From Thermoleophilia bacterium (GTDB lineage Bacteria; Actinomycetota; Thermoleophilia; Gaiellales; Gaiellaceae), in assembly GCA_025928515.1 (NCBI GenBank), contig JAICJI010000012.1, positions 1 to 48,811 on the forward strand: a DNA stretch of 48,811 bases, read 5' to 3'. Both the position numbers and the translations under genes were made by a program. Below the pieces are notes generated by a model. It did no database searches, had not been told where the DNA came from, and saw only the letters and a list, made by a program, of their open reading frames with translations. This document shows positions 1 through 8,653 of this stretch, in pieces; position 1 is the stretch's first letter, and each line of letters starts with the position of its first letter.

Positions 1-683
1 CCAACCTCGCCAACGAGGCCGAGGACCTGATGTGGGGCACGCCCGGAACGCTGGTCGCCGCCGCCGCGATGGGCTGGGACGAGCTGGCCCGCGAGTCGGC
101 AGACGCACTCGCGTCGCGCCGCGGCGAGGACGGGCTGTGGACGCAACGGCTCTGGGGCACGAGCTTCCGCGGGATCGGCACCGTGCACGGCCTCGTCGGC
201 AACGTCCGCGCACTGCTCCAGGTCGACGATCCGCGCAACGACGCGCTGCGCGCGGGGTCGGCCGCCGCGCTCTCCCGCGCAGCGGCACGGGAGGACGGCT
301 ATGCCAACTGGAGCAGCGAGCAGAAGCTGCAGTGGTGCGCGTCGGCGCCCGGGATCGTCTCCCTCGCACGCGACTACCTCGACGAGGAGCTCCTGCTCGG
401 CGGTACCGAGCTCGTCTGGCGAGCGGGCGCGCCCGGCGACGAAAAAGGCCACGGGATCTGCCACGGCACCTCCGGCAACGGCTTCGCGCTCCTCGCCGCC
501 TTCGAGCGCACGCAGGACGAGCTGTGGCTCGAGCGCGCGCGGCGGTTCGCAGTTCACGCGCTCGCACAGGCAGCCCGTCTCCCGAGCCGCTATTCGCTCT
601 TCACCGGCGGCGCCGGCACCGCCCTCTTCGCCGCCGCCTGCCTCGACGCAGACCCGCGCTACCCGGTCGTCGAGCTGCGTTAG
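1..683 (+). CDS. LanC-like (lanthionine synthetase C family) protein, 3' part
   Basis: The frame is open from base 3 to the TAG at 681-683, so the 5' end lies outside the window. The visible part, about 226 residues, carries the LanC-like alpha/alpha-barrel signatures: a WGTPG block, a GTVHG block, a WC..APG block and a CHGTSGN block. The Cys of the WC block and the Cys-His of CHG are the three zinc ligands of LanC enzymes, which add Cys thiols to dehydroamino acids. No precursor peptide or LanB/LanM partner is visible, but upstream sequence is missing, so a role as a stand-alone LanC-like protein (for example glutathione-adduct chemistry as in eukaryotic LANCL) is equally possible. It meets the next gene tail to tail with a 4-base overlap. 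Confidence 0.85.
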   Translation, partial: NLANEAEDLMWGTPGTLVAAAAMGWDELARESADALASRRGEDGLWTQRLWGTSFRGIGTVHGLVGNVRALLQVDDPRNDALRAGSAAALSRAAAREDGYANWSSEQKLQWCASAPGIVSLARDYLDEELLLGGTELVWRAGAPGDEKGHGICHGTSGNGFALLAAFERTQDELWLERARRFAVHALAQAARLPSRYSLFTGGAGTALFAAACLDADPRYPVVELR

Positions 684-1312
684 GCGAGCGCGGCTTCGAG
701 CGCCGCACGATCCGTGGGCTCGCCGTGCGCCGGCAGCACGAGCTCGACGGGCAGGTCGAGGAGCGGGCGGAGCCTGGCGGCGACGTCGGCGGGCGTCAGG
801 TGCTTGCGGCCGCCCATCTGGATGCCGAGCCCGTCGCCGAAGTCCGAGAGCGAGTCGCCGGACACGATCGCGCCGATCGACGGCAGCCAGAGGACGAGGT
901 CGTTCTCCTCGCGGCCTGCGTGAGCCTCCATCCCGAACGGCCACGGCCCTGGTCCGTGGAACTCTCCCGTGCCTTCGCCTGCGCGCAGCCACGCGAGATC
1001 CTCGCTCTCCATCCCACGCACCTTCTCGGGATCGACGCCGAACTTCTCGACCCAGTCCTGCCAGGTGTCGGCGGGCGGGGTGTGCACCGGGAGGCCGAGC
1101 CCACGTGCGTCGCGCTCGTGATACGGAGCGGTCAGCACGACGGCGGTCGCGCGCTCGCGCAGCTCGTCGGGAACCGCGAGCGGGTCGAACAGCACGAAGT
1201 CGTCGCCAAGCTCGACGGCGTACGACGAGACGAGCTCGGGCCACCATTCCTCCTCGCCCCAATCCGGGTGAGGCGCCTGCCAGTGCCAGACCCCTGGTCT
1301 CAGCTCACGCAC
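680..1312 (-). CDS. Metallo-beta-lactamase-fold hydrolase with degenerate metal site
   Basis: A 210-residue protein starting at GTG 1312. The layout fits the MBL fold: an N-terminal beta-rich start (PGVWHWQAPHPDW), a strand ending in LTAPYHERD where HxHxDH normally sits, AHAGREEND around residue 135, VSGDSLSDFG around 153 and LPAHGEPTD near the C-terminus. The first metal motif is not canonical (only one His kept), so metal binding may be partial or the substrate different. The gene has its own upstream hexamer TAGGAT (1324 to 1319) 6 bases before the start and no Shine-Dalgarno. It is divergent from the aminopeptidase gene and convergent with the LanC-like gene. The substrate is unknown. Confidence 0.75.
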   Translation of the reverse strand: MRELRPGVWHWQAPHPDWGEEEWWPELVSSYAVELGDDFVLFDPLAVPDELRERATAVVLTAPYHERDARGLGLPVHTPPADTWQDWVEKFGVDPEKVRGMESEDLAWLRAGEGTGEFHGPGPWPFGMEAHAGREENDLVLWLPSIGAIVSGDSLSDFGDGLGIQMGGRKHLTPADVAARLRPLLDLPVELVLPAHGEPTDRAALEAALA

Positions 1313-1318
1313 GCGGCG

Positions 1319-1345
1319 ATCCTAGAGGATCGGTACACGTAGGAT
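1319..1345. promoter_or_regulatory. Divergent -10-like hexamers for MBL and M29 genes
   Basis: TAGGAT reads on the minus strand at 1324-1319, 6 bases before the GTG at 1312. The same TAGGAT reads on the plus strand at 1340-1345, 8 bases before the ATG at 1354. Neither gene has a Shine-Dalgarno. The spacing puts the transcription start on or next to the start codon. No clear -35 box is visible. Confidence 0.5.
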
Positions 1346-1353
1346 CGCGTTCC

Positions 1354-2538
1354 ATGGACGAACGCCTCGAGCGCTATTCGGAGCTCGCCGTCCGGGTGGG
1401 CGCGAACGTGCAGCCGGGCCAGGAGGTCGTGATCCGAGGGCTCGTCGAGCACGCCGACCTCGTCCGCGCGCTGACGCGGCAGTCGTACCGAGCAGGTGCG
1501 TCGTACGTCAACGTCCTCTACGACGACCAGCACGTGCGGCGGGCGATGATCGAGCTCGGGCCTGACGAGGCGCTCACCTACTCGCCCGAGTGGCTGAAGA
1601 CGCTGGAGCACGGAAACGCGGGCAACGCCCGGCTCGCGACGTCGGGGAACCCGGAGCCCGAGCTGCTCGCGGACCTCGACGGCGAGCGAGTCGGCCGGGC
1701 CATCGCGCTCGAGGTGACCGAGATCCGCCAGGCGCACTACCGGGAGAACAGCGTCAACTGGTGCGGTGTCGGGTCGCCGAACGCCGGCTGGGCGCAGCAA
1801 GTGCTGGGGGAGCCGGACGTCGATCGCCTCTGGGAGCTCGTCGCTTTTTGTTTCCGGCTGGACGAGCCCGACCCGGTCGCCGCCTGGCGCGAGCACCTCG
1901 ATCGCCTCGACGGGAGGGCCGCCGCACTCGACGAGCTCGAGCCCGACGCGATCCATTACCGAGGGCTGGGGACAGACCTCACCGTCGGCCTCCTGCCGAG
2001 CGCGCACTGGGGGAGTGCCCGCTTCCGCACCGCCGGGGGGATCGACTACGTCGCGAACATGCCGACCGAGGAGATCTTCACGACCCCGGATCCGCGGAGG
2101 GCGCACGGGATCTTGCGCTCGACCCTGCCGCTCAGCTACGGCGGCCAGCTCATCCGCGGCATCGAGCTCACGTTCGAAGACGGCAGGATCGTGGAAGCCC
2201 AGGCGGAGAGTGGCGCAGACATCGTCCGCAGCCATCTCGCGACCGTCGAGAACGCCGACCGGCTCGGTGAGCTCGCGCTCGTCACGAAGGAATCCCGCGT
2301 GGGCCAGACCGGGACGCTCTTCTACAACACGCTGTTCGACGAGAACGCCACGTGCCACATCGCCTACGGGGCCGGGCTGCCGTATGCGTTCGACGGAGAG
2401 CCCGACGAGGCGATGAACATCTCGAAGGTCCACGTGGACTTCATGGTCGGCGGGCCCGAGCTCGAGGTGGACGCCGTGCTGGCGGATGGAACGGAGATCC
2501 CGCTCATCCGGAACGAGGAGTGGCAGCTCGCCTCGTAG
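1354..2538 (+). CDS. M29 family metallo-aminopeptidase (AmpS-like)
   Basis: A 394-residue cytosolic aminopeptidase of family M29, which uses a two-metal centre to trim N-terminal residues from peptides. The start MDERLERYSELAVRVGANV is the usual N-terminus of the family, so the ATG at 1354 is preferred although the frame is open far upstream. The metal-ligand blocks are present: EEIFTTPDPRR, LFDENATCHIA and KVHVDFMVGGPELEVD, supplying Glu, Glu, His, His and Asp. Length is normal for the family. The downstream ftsY start lies very close. A paralogue sits at 46530-47777. Confidence 0.93.
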   Translation: MDERLERYSELAVRVGANVQPGQEVVIRGLVEHADLVRALTRQSYRAGASYVNVLYDDQHVRRAMIELGPDEALTYSPEWLKTLEHGNAGNARLATSGNPEPELLADLDGERVGRAIALEVTEIRQAHYRENSVNWCGVGSPNAGWAQQVLGEPDVDRLWELVAFCFRLDEPDPVAAWREHLDRLDGRAAALDELEPDAIHYRGLGTDLTVGLLPSAHWGSARFRTAGGIDYVANMPTEEIFTTPDPRRAHGILRSTLPLSYGGQLIRGIELTFEDGRIVEAQAESGADIVRSHLATVENADRLGELALVTKESRVGQTGTLFYNTLFDENATCHIAYGAGLPYAFDGEPDEAMNISKVHVDFMVGGPELEVDAVLADGTEIPLIRNEEWQLAS

Positions 2539-2551
2539 CTGGTCGCAGCTG

Positions 2552-3481
2552 TTGGGCGAACCGGAGGCAGGGCCGGAGCCGGAGGACGAGAGCGGTGGCC
2601 GCTTCCTCTCGCGCCTACGCGACTCGCTCTCGAAGTCGCGCCGCGCGCTGACGGGTGAGCTCGTCGCGGCAGCGTCCTTCGATCCCGGAGACGACGCCGA
2701 CTGGGAGCGGCTCGAGGAAGCGCTCATCGCCGGCGACGTAGGCGTCCGCGCGACCGCCGAGCTCGTCCGCCGGCTCGAGGCGCGCGGAGAGCTCGCGGAT
2801 CTCAACGTCGCCCTTGCGGAGGAGGTCACCGAGCTTTTCGGCGAGCCTCCCGTCCTCGACCTCGGTCATGCGCCTGCGGTCATCCTCGTGGTGGGAGTCA
2901 ACGGCACGGGCAAGACGACGACGATCGGCAAGCTCTCGGCGAGGCTTTCCGAGCACGGGCGGTCGGTCGTCGTCGCCGCGGCCGACACGTACCGCGCGGC
3001 GGCCGAGGAGCAGCTCGAGATCTGGGCGCAGCGGGCGGGCGCGGACTTCGTCGGTTCCAAGCGCGGAGGTGATCCGGCGGCCGTCGCCTACGACGCCGTC
3101 GAAGCCGCGGTCGCGCGTGGCCGCGACGTCGTCGTCGTCGACACGGCAGGCCGGCTGCACACGCAGACGAACCTCATGGAGGAGCTCGCCAAGGTGCGTC
3201 GCGTGATCGCCGGCCGCCTCGAGGGAGCGCCGCACGAGACGCTGCTCGTGGTCGACTCCACGACCGGCCAGAACGGCCTCCAGCAGGCGAAGTTGTTCGG
3301 CGAAGCGGTCGGCGTGACCGGAGTCGTCCTCACCAAGCTCGACGGCTCGGCGAAAGGTGGCGTCGCGATCCCCATCGCCTACGAGCTCAGCCTGCCGGTG
3401 AAGCTCGTGGGCGTGGGTGAGGCGCTGGAGGATCTCCAGCCGTTCGATCCCGGCGATTACGCCCGCGCTCTCGTCGGCTAG
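2552..3481 (+). CDS. ftsY: Signal recognition particle receptor FtsY
   Basis: SRP receptor GTPase that docks ribosome-Ffh complexes at the membrane for co-translational insertion. The NG domain is complete: N-domain helices, P-loop GVNGTGKTTT near residue 115, ADTYRAAA, DTAGR, TKLDG and the closing GVGE..DLQPFD. The acidic A domain is very short (LGEPEAGPEPEDE). I place the start at TTG 2552, 13 bases after the aminopeptidase stop. An in-frame ATG at 2486 would add 22 Arg/Ser-rich residues that only shadow the end of the upstream gene. The end overlaps the convergent small gene by 4 bases (CTAG). Confidence 0.95.
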   Translation: MGEPEAGPEPEDESGGRFLSRLRDSLSKSRRALTGELVAAASFDPGDDADWERLEEALIAGDVGVRATAELVRRLEARGELADLNVALAEEVTELFGEPPVLDLGHAPAVILVVGVNGTGKTTTIGKLSARLSEHGRSVVVAAADTYRAAAEEQLEIWAQRAGADFVGSKRGGDPAAVAYDAVEAAVARGRDVVVVDTAGRLHTQTNLMEELAKVRRVIAGRLEGAPHETLLVVDSTTGQNGLQQAKLFGEAVGVTGVVLTKLDGSAKGGVAIPIAYELSLPVKLVGVGEALEDLQPFDPGDYARALVG

Positions 3482-3660
3482 CTGGTCGGGGTGATGACGA
3501 CGATGTAGCTGTGGATGGGGTTGCTCGCCTCGATCGCGAGCTCCACCGTGTAGAGGCCCGGCGGAGCGCCGTTCTCCTTCGCCGCGCACCAGGCGTTCTC
3601 GAACGCCGCCCCCAGATTGCCGCCCTTCCCCTCGTAGCTCCTGTTCTCGTAGTCGTCCAT
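3478..3660 (-). CDS. Conserved small protein of unknown function (60 aa)
   Basis: A 60-residue soluble protein with a short acidic start (MDDYENRSYEGKGGN), a helix-like middle (LGAAFENAWCAAKENG) and two probable beta strands (GLYTVELAIEA and HSYIVVITP). A Shine-Dalgarno-like GAGGAG lies about 9 bases before the ATG. The codon pattern is coding-like and the reading frame fills exactly the gap between ftsY and the regulator gene. I do not recognise a named family; the alternation resembles small single-domain actinobacterial hypothetical proteins. Its stop overlaps the ftsY stop in CTAG. Confidence 0.7.
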   Translation of the reverse strand: MDDYENRSYEGKGGNLGAAFENAWCAAKENGAPPGLYTVELAIEASNPIHSYIVVITPTS

Positions 3661-3715
3661 GCCGCGTCTCCTCGTCTCCCCCCGCGCGGACCCTACTCCT
3701 GCCTCAGAGCCGTGC

Positions 3716-6700
3716 CTAGGCGAGTTGCGCCGCCCAGTCCGCGCCGACGATGTTCCCCTTCCGTTCGTAGACCTGCCGCGCCTCGGCCGCGGCCCGAGCC
3801 GCCTCTGGCGACCCGGACTCGCGAAGCACGCGCGCCAGTGCCAGCAGCGCCGTCGCTTGCAGATCGAGGAAGTCGGTCGGCGCGGCGAGATCCACCGCCT
3901 CCCGGGCGAGCCGCTCCGCGTCGGACGCCTCGCCGGCCGGGGCCAGCGCCTGGGCCCGCGCGACCCGCCACATCACCTGCGTGACGATGTCGTCGTCCGA
4001 CGCGTGCGATTCGGCGAAGTCGGTGAGCTCGTTTGCGTCGTCCACGTGGCCCTCCTGTGCGAGCACCGCGCCGAGGTACGCGGCGAGCGTCGGGCGTACG
4101 TGGAGCTCGCCGAGCTCCTCGAGCATCCGGTAGCCGGTCCGGAGCTCGCGTTCGGCTGCGTCCGGGTCTCCGGCCAGCAGCTCGATCGCGGAGGCATCGA
4201 TCGCCCGGACTGCCTGGCGGTGCATCATCCCGAGCTCGTCCCAGAGCCTTCGCGCCCGTGCCCACTCCTCGCGCGCAGCCGAAAACTCGCCGCGCATGGC
4301 GAGCAGCACCGCAAGCGAGCTGAGGATCGAGGCGGTGAGCAGCCGATCCTCCTGGCTCTCGCGCCGGAAGAGGCGCGCCCTGTCGATCGCGCCCTCGACC
4401 GGCGTCGGGCCCAGCTGGATCGCCTGCATCAGCGAAGCTGCGACGAAAGCCGCTTCGCGAGTGTCCCCCGCGCGCCGGGCGTACTCGAGCGCATGTTCGA
4501 GCGCGGCCGCGCGCTCGCCCCAGCGGCACGCGTTGACAGGCGGTTCGCTCAGCAGGTGCCATGCCTTCGCTACCCCGGCGTCGTCGCCGAGCGCTTCGAG
4601 AGCCGGGATCGCTTCCTCGGCAACGCGCGTGACCTCCTCCGCCGGTGTTTCCGCATTCGTGAAGATCCGGAAGAATTCGCGCTCGATCAGGACGCGCAGC
4701 TCGAGCCTCCGATCTCCGTTGTCGACCCCGAGAGCCAGAGCCTCCTCGAGTGCGCCCTCGGCGGCCGCGAAAGCGCCGGATCGCATGAGCGCGATCGCGA
4801 GCTCGAGCAGCACGTAGCCTCGCGCGCCCCCCGCCCGCGGCAAGAGCGCGACCCCTCGCTCGAGGAGGTTGACCGCGGCCGGCACGTCGTCGCGTGCGAG
4901 GGCTTGTCGTCCTGCCGCCGTCAACATGTCGCCGGCCCGCTCGCCGAGCGCGCCTGCGTGGTCGTCGAGTGATCCGAGCTCGTCGCGATAGCGGTAGACC
5001 TGCTCGAAGTGGTAACCGAGGAGCTCGTCGCGGCCGTCGTGGAGCTCGAGCCAGCCGGCGAAGAGCTCGTGGAGGTCGGCGCGCGTTCGCTTGGGCATGC
5101 CGGCGTACGCAGCGTCGCGGATCAGCGCATGCCGAAAGCGGAAGCCGTCTTCGCCGGGGATGCTGGACGTCGTGGGCTCGACGAGCTCGCGCCTCACGAG
5201 CCCGAGCAGCGTCGGGCCGAGCGCCTCGCTGGTCTCGCCCAGGGCCGCGACGGCTCCGGGCCAGAACTCCTTGCCGACGACGGCGGCTCGCTCGAGCACC
5301 TCGCGCTCGAATGGGTCGAGGCGGTCGAGTCGCGCAGCGAGCAGCGCCTGGATCGTCGGCGGCAGCTCGACGAGCTCGACGGCAACGCGTGCCTCGTCCG
5401 CGAGCATCGCCACGAGCTGCTCGGTGTAGAGCGGATTCCCCTGGGCAACTTCGGCCACGCGCGCACGTAGCTCGGACGAGAGCATGCCGCGGCTGTCGAG
5501 AGCGTCGAGAAGCTCGGTCGCCTCCCCGTCCGAGAGCGGCTCGAGCCGGAGCACGACGCCCTCCCAGCCCGGTCGTTCCTCGAGCAGCTCGGGCCGGGCG
5601 ACACAAAGCAAGAGAATCGGGGTGTCCTTGCTCCAGCGGCTGACGTGCTCGACGAGGTCGAGCAGCATGGGCTCCGCCCAGTGGACGTCCTCGAGGACGA
5701 CGAGGACCGGCCGCGGGCGTGCGAGCGCCTCGAACAATCGCCGCACCGCCCAGAAGAGCTCCTGCGGCGGCGCGCTGCCGCTCCCCTCGAGCACGTGGAG
5801 ACGCTCGACGACAAGGGCAGCGTCGGGCTCGTCCTTCACCGCGTCCGCAACAGCCTGCTCGCCGCCGAGACGCTGGATGAGCTCGGTCAGCGGCCAGAAC
5901 GTGATCCCGTCGCCGTAGGGGAGGCAGCGGCCCGCGGCCACCGTCGCGTGCGCACCCACCTCGGCGACGAGCTCCGATACGAGCCGCGTCTTGCCGACTC
6001 CGGCCGCGCCGACAACGGTGACGAGCCGGCACTCGCCGCGATCCGCGCTTGCCGTGAGCTCGTCGCGGAGCACCGAGAGTTCGTGACCCCGGCCGACGAG
6101 CGGCGTGTCCCAACGGCGGGCGAACGAGTCGGCCGCAGCGTCGGCGTCCAGGACCCGCCACGCTTCGACGGGGACGCTCTTGCCCTTCGCCTCGAACGAT
6201 CCGGCTGGCTCGAGCTGCGCGGCGTGGCGCACGAGCTTTTCGGTCATCGCGCCGATCAGGATCTCCCCGCCACCGGCAGCCTGCTCGAGCCGTTTCGCGG
6301 TGTTGACGGCGTCGCCGGTGACGAGGGTCGCGGCGTCGTCCCCGGTCACCACCTCGCCGGTGTTGATCCCGATTCGGATGCGGAGTGCCGGAACGCCGCG
6401 CTCGGCGAGCGCCTCGTTCAACTGCTCCACCGCTTTCTGCATCGCGAGCGCCGCTCGGACCGCGCGTAACGCGTCGTCCTCGTGCGTACGAGGTAGCCCG
6501 AAGACGGCCATCACCGCGTCGCCGACGAACTTCTCGACCGTGCCACCGTGGCGATCGACCGCAACGCGCATCTCCTCGTACCACCGGCCCATGAGCTCGC
6601 GCAGCGGCTCGGGATCGAGCCGCTCACCGAGCGCGGTCGAGTCGGTCAGGTCGCAGAAGACGACGCTGACGGTCTTCCGCGCTGCCGCTGCGGAAACCAT
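3716..6700 (-). CDS. Class III adenylate/guanylate cyclase - AAA ATPase - TPR regulator
   Basis: A 994-residue multidomain signalling protein. Residues about 10-180 form a class III nucleotide cyclase domain with both metal Asp blocks (FCDLTDST and KFVGDAVMAVFG) and the GDAVNTAKRLE transition-state Asn/Arg, so it looks catalytically competent. Next comes a STAND-type ATPase with Walker A GAAGVGKT near residue 230 and a hydrophobic Walker B ending in EDVHW. The last roughly 400 residues are Ala/Leu/Glu-rich helical hairpins typical of TPR repeats. No DNA-binding domain is seen. The start at ATG 6700 is chosen because the cyclase domain begins there; upstream codons are ffh shadow. CAGACT sits 6 bases upstream. 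Confidence 0.9.
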   Translation of the reverse strand: MVSAAAARKTVSVVFCDLTDSTALGERLDPEPLRELMGRWYEEMRVAVDRHGGTVEKFVGDAVMAVFGLPRTHEDDALRAVRAALAMQKAVEQLNEALAERGVPALRIRIGINTGEVVTGDDAATLVTGDAVNTAKRLEQAAGGGEILIGAMTEKLVRHAAQLEPAGSFEAKGKSVPVEAWRVLDADAAADSFARRWDTPLVGRGHELSVLRDELTASADRGECRLVTVVGAAGVGKTRLVSELVAEVGAHATVAAGRCLPYGDGITFWPLTELIQRLGGEQAVADAVKDEPDAALVVERLHVLEGSGSAPPQELFWAVRRLFEALARPRPVLVVLEDVHWAEPMLLDLVEHVSRWSKDTPILLLCVARPELLEERPGWEGVVLRLEPLSDGEATELLDALDSRGMLSSELRARVAEVAQGNPLYTEQLVAMLADEARVAVELVELPPTIQALLAARLDRLDPFEREVLERAAVVGKEFWPGAVAALGETSEALGPTLLGLVRRELVEPTTSSIPGEDGFRFRHALIRDAAYAGMPKRTRADLHELFAGWLELHDGRDELLGYHFEQVYRYRDELGSLDDHAGALGERAGDMLTAAGRQALARDDVPAAVNLLERGVALLPRAGGARGYVLLELAIALMRSGAFAAAEGALEEALALGVDNGDRRLELRVLIEREFFRIFTNAETPAEEVTRVAEEAIPALEALGDDAGVAKAWHLLSEPPVNACRWGERAAALEHALEYARRAGDTREAAFVAASLMQAIQLGPTPVEGAIDRARLFRRESQEDRLLTASILSSLAVLLAMRGEFSAAREEWARARRLWDELGMMHRQAVRAIDASAIELLAGDPDAAERELRTGYRMLEELGELHVRPTLAAYLGAVLAQEGHVDDANELTDFAESHASDDDIVTQVMWRVARAQALAPAGEASDAERLAREAVDLAAPTDFLDLQATALLALARVLRESGSPEAARAAAEARQVYERKGNIVGADWAAQLA

Positions 6701-6706
6701 GCGCGC

Positions 6707-6748
6707 AGTCTGACTCCCGGGCTCCGCGGTTTCCAGCCCGGCTACCCT
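6707..6748. promoter_or_regulatory. Divergent promoter region of cyclase gene and ffh
   Basis: The 58-base gap contains CAGACT on the minus strand (6712-6707), 6 bases before the cyclase ATG, and TACCCT on the plus strand (6743-6748), 10 bases before the ffh ATG. There is no Shine-Dalgarno for either gene. This is inference from spacing. Confidence 0.4.
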
Positions 6749-6758
6749 GCCTGCTTCC

Positions 6759-8162
6759 ATGTTCGACGCCCTCAGCGACAAGCTGCAGAGCGCTCTCGGA
6801 GACCTCCGCGGGCGCGGCATCCTCGACGAGGAGGCGATCTCCCGCGCCATGCGCGAGGTGCGTCTCGCGCTGCTCGAGGCGGACGTCAACTTCGGCGTGG
6901 TCAAGGAGTTCGTCGCGCGGGTGCGCGAGCGCGCGCTCGGCGAGGACGTCCAGAAGAGCCTGACGCCGGGCCAGCAGGTCGTGAAGATCGTGCACGAGGA
7001 GCTGACGGAGCTGCTCGGCTCGTCGGACTCCAGGCTCGCCTTCTCGCCCCGCCCGCCGACGACGATCCTGCTCGCCGGTCTGCAGGGCTCGGGCAAGACG
7101 ACGGCTGCCGGGAAGCTCGCACTCCTGCTCTCCAAGGAGGGCAAGAAGCCGGCGCTCGTCGCAGCCGACCTGCAGCGCCCGGCCGCGATCGACCAGCTCG
7201 TCCAGCTCGGCGACCAGGTCGGCGTCCCCGTCTACGCCGGCGAGCGCGGCGACCCGGTCAAGGCCGTCCATGACGGGATCGAACGGGCGCGCGCAGACGG
7301 ACGCGACGTCGTCATCCTCGACACCGCGGGCCGATTGCACGTCGACGAGGCGCTGATGGAGGAGCTCGCGGCCGTCCGGCGCGAGGCGAAGCCGACCAAC
7401 GTCCTGCTCGTGCTCGACGCAATGACCGGCCAGGAAGCGGTCAACGTCGCCCAGGCGTTCCGGGAGCGGATCGACTTCGACGGCGTCGTCCTCACGAAGC
7501 TCGACGGGGACGCACGTGGCGGCGCCGCGCTCTCGGTGCGGGCCGTGACCGGCCGGCCGATCAAGCTCGCGTCGCTCGGCGAGAGGCTCGACGCGCTCGA
7601 CTGGTTCCACCCGGACCGCATGGCCTCGCGGATCCTCGGCATGGGCGACGTCCTGACGCTGATCGAGCGCGCGGAGGCGGCGATCGAGGAGGACGAGAAG
7701 GAAGAGCTCGAGCGCCGCATGATGAAGGGCGAGTTCACGTTCGACGACTTCCTCTCGAGCTACAAGATGCTGCGCCGCATGGGGCCGCTGCAGGGCGTGC
7801 TCAAGATGATCCCCGGCCTCGGCAAGCAGCTCGAGGGCCTCGACCAGGTCGACGAGCGCCAGCTCAAGCGTGTCGAGGCGGTCATCCTCTCGATGACACC
7901 GCACGAGCGGCGCGTGCCGCACGTGATCGACGCCTCACGCCGCAAGCGGATCGCCGCCGGCTCCGGCTCGACCGTGGAACAGGTCAACCAGCTGATCGAG
8001 GCGCGCAAGCAGATGGCGAAGATGATGAAGATGGCCGGATCGGGCAAGATGCCCCAGTTGCCCGGGATGGCAGCGGGAGCGCCTACGATGGGCGGCGGTC
8101 CGCGTCCGAGCGCGACCCGCAAAGCGAGTTCAAAACGAAAAAAGAAGAAAGCGAAGAGGTAA
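6759..8162 (+). CDS. ffh: Signal recognition particle protein Ffh (SRP54)
   Basis: A 467-residue GTPase subunit of the SRP, which binds signal sequences and 4.5S RNA. The N domain is followed by the G domain with P-loop GLQGSGKTT near residue 107, [27 protein letters not shown] and a [10 protein letters not shown] closing motif. The Met-rich M domain begins near residue 330 and contains the SRP RNA-binding helix ([22 protein letters not shown]). The C-terminus is a Lys/Arg-rich tail. Its partner FtsY is encoded 3 kb upstream, and rpsP follows after 4 bases. Confidence 0.98.
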   Translation: MFDALSDKLQSALGDLRGRGILDEEAISRAMREVRLALLEADVNFGVVKEFVARVRERALGEDVQKSLTPGQQVVKIVHEELTELLGSSDSRLAFSPRPPTTILLAGLQGSGKTTAAGKLALLLSKEGKKPALVAADLQRPAAIDQLVQLGDQVGVPVYAGERGDPVKAVHDGIERARADGRDVVILDTAGRLHVDEALMEELAAVRREAKPTNVLLVLDAMTGQEAVNVAQAFRERIDFDGVVLTKLDGDARGGAALSVRAVTGRPIKLASLGERLDALDWFHPDRMASRILGMGDVLTLIERAEAAIEEDEKEELERRMMKGEFTFDDFLSSYKMLRRMGPLQGVLKMIPGLGKQLEGLDQVDERQLKRVEAVILSMTPHERRVPHVIDASRRKRIAAGSGSTVEQVNQLIEARKQMAKMMKMAGSGKMPQLPGMAAGAPTMGGGPRPSATRKASSKRKKKKAKR

Positions 8163-8166
8163 TCGA

Positions 8167-8409
8167 ATGGCAGTGAAGCTCAGGCTGACGCGGGTCGGCT
8201 CGAAGAAGAACCCGATCTATCGCGTCGTCGCCGCCGACTCGCGCTCGCCGCGCGACGGCAAGTTCATCGAGATCGTCGGCCGCTACAACCCGCAGTCGGA
8301 TCCGTCGCTCATCGAGCTCAACGAAGAGAAGGTGCGCGGCTGGCTCGAGAAGGGCGCGCAGCCGACGGACTCGGTGGCGAAGCTCCTCAAGGCGCAGGGA
8401 ATCTCCTAG
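8167..8409 (+). CDS. rpsP: 30S ribosomal protein S16
   Basis: An 80-residue S16 with the family start [26 protein letters not shown] and the block [14 protein letters not shown]. It binds 16S rRNA in the body of the 30S subunit. Length is normal. It sits 4 bases after ffh and 4 bases before the KH gene, the classic ffh-rpsP-KH-rimM-trmD order. Confidence 0.98.
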   Translation: MAVKLRLTRVGSKKNPIYRVVAADSRSPRDGKFIEIVGRYNPQSDPSLIELNEEKVRGWLEKGAQPTDSVAKLLKAQGIS

Positions 8410-8413
8410 CGCC

Positions 8414-8647
8414 GTGGGCGACCTCGTCGCGGAGCTCGCGCGCCGGCTCGTCGACGAGCCCGACGCCGTGCGGGTCGAGGAGTACGAGGAAGCCGACGGC
8501 ACGCTCGTGCTCGAGCTCCACGTGGCCGAGGGAGACGTCGGCAAGGTGATCGGCCGCCAAGGCAGGCTCGCTCGTGCACTGCGGACGATCGTCCGCGCCG
8601 GCGGCGTCGAGGCCGGACGGCGCCTCCAGCTCGAGATCGTCGACTGA
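8414..8647 (+). CDS. khpA: KH-domain RNA-binding protein (KhpA/YlqC family)
   Basis: A 77-residue single KH domain starting at GTG 8414. The GKVIGRQGRLARALR segment contains the GxxG loop (GRQG) that contacts RNA. Family members bind many small and messenger RNAs with their partner KhpB and sit between rpsP and rimM, as here. No KhpB is in the window. Confidence 0.93.
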   Translation: MGDLVAELARRLVDEPDAVRVEEYEEADGTLVLELHVAEGDVGKVIGRQGRLARALRTIVRAGGVEAGRRLQLEIVD

Positions 8648-8653
8648 CGCGAC

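Noticed and set aside
3693-6584. A 963-codon open frame on the minus strand, overlapping the cyclase/ATPase gene
   Set aside because: It is Arg/Ala/Gly-rich without any domain and is a frame shadow of a GC-rich gene with clear cyclase and ATPase motifs.
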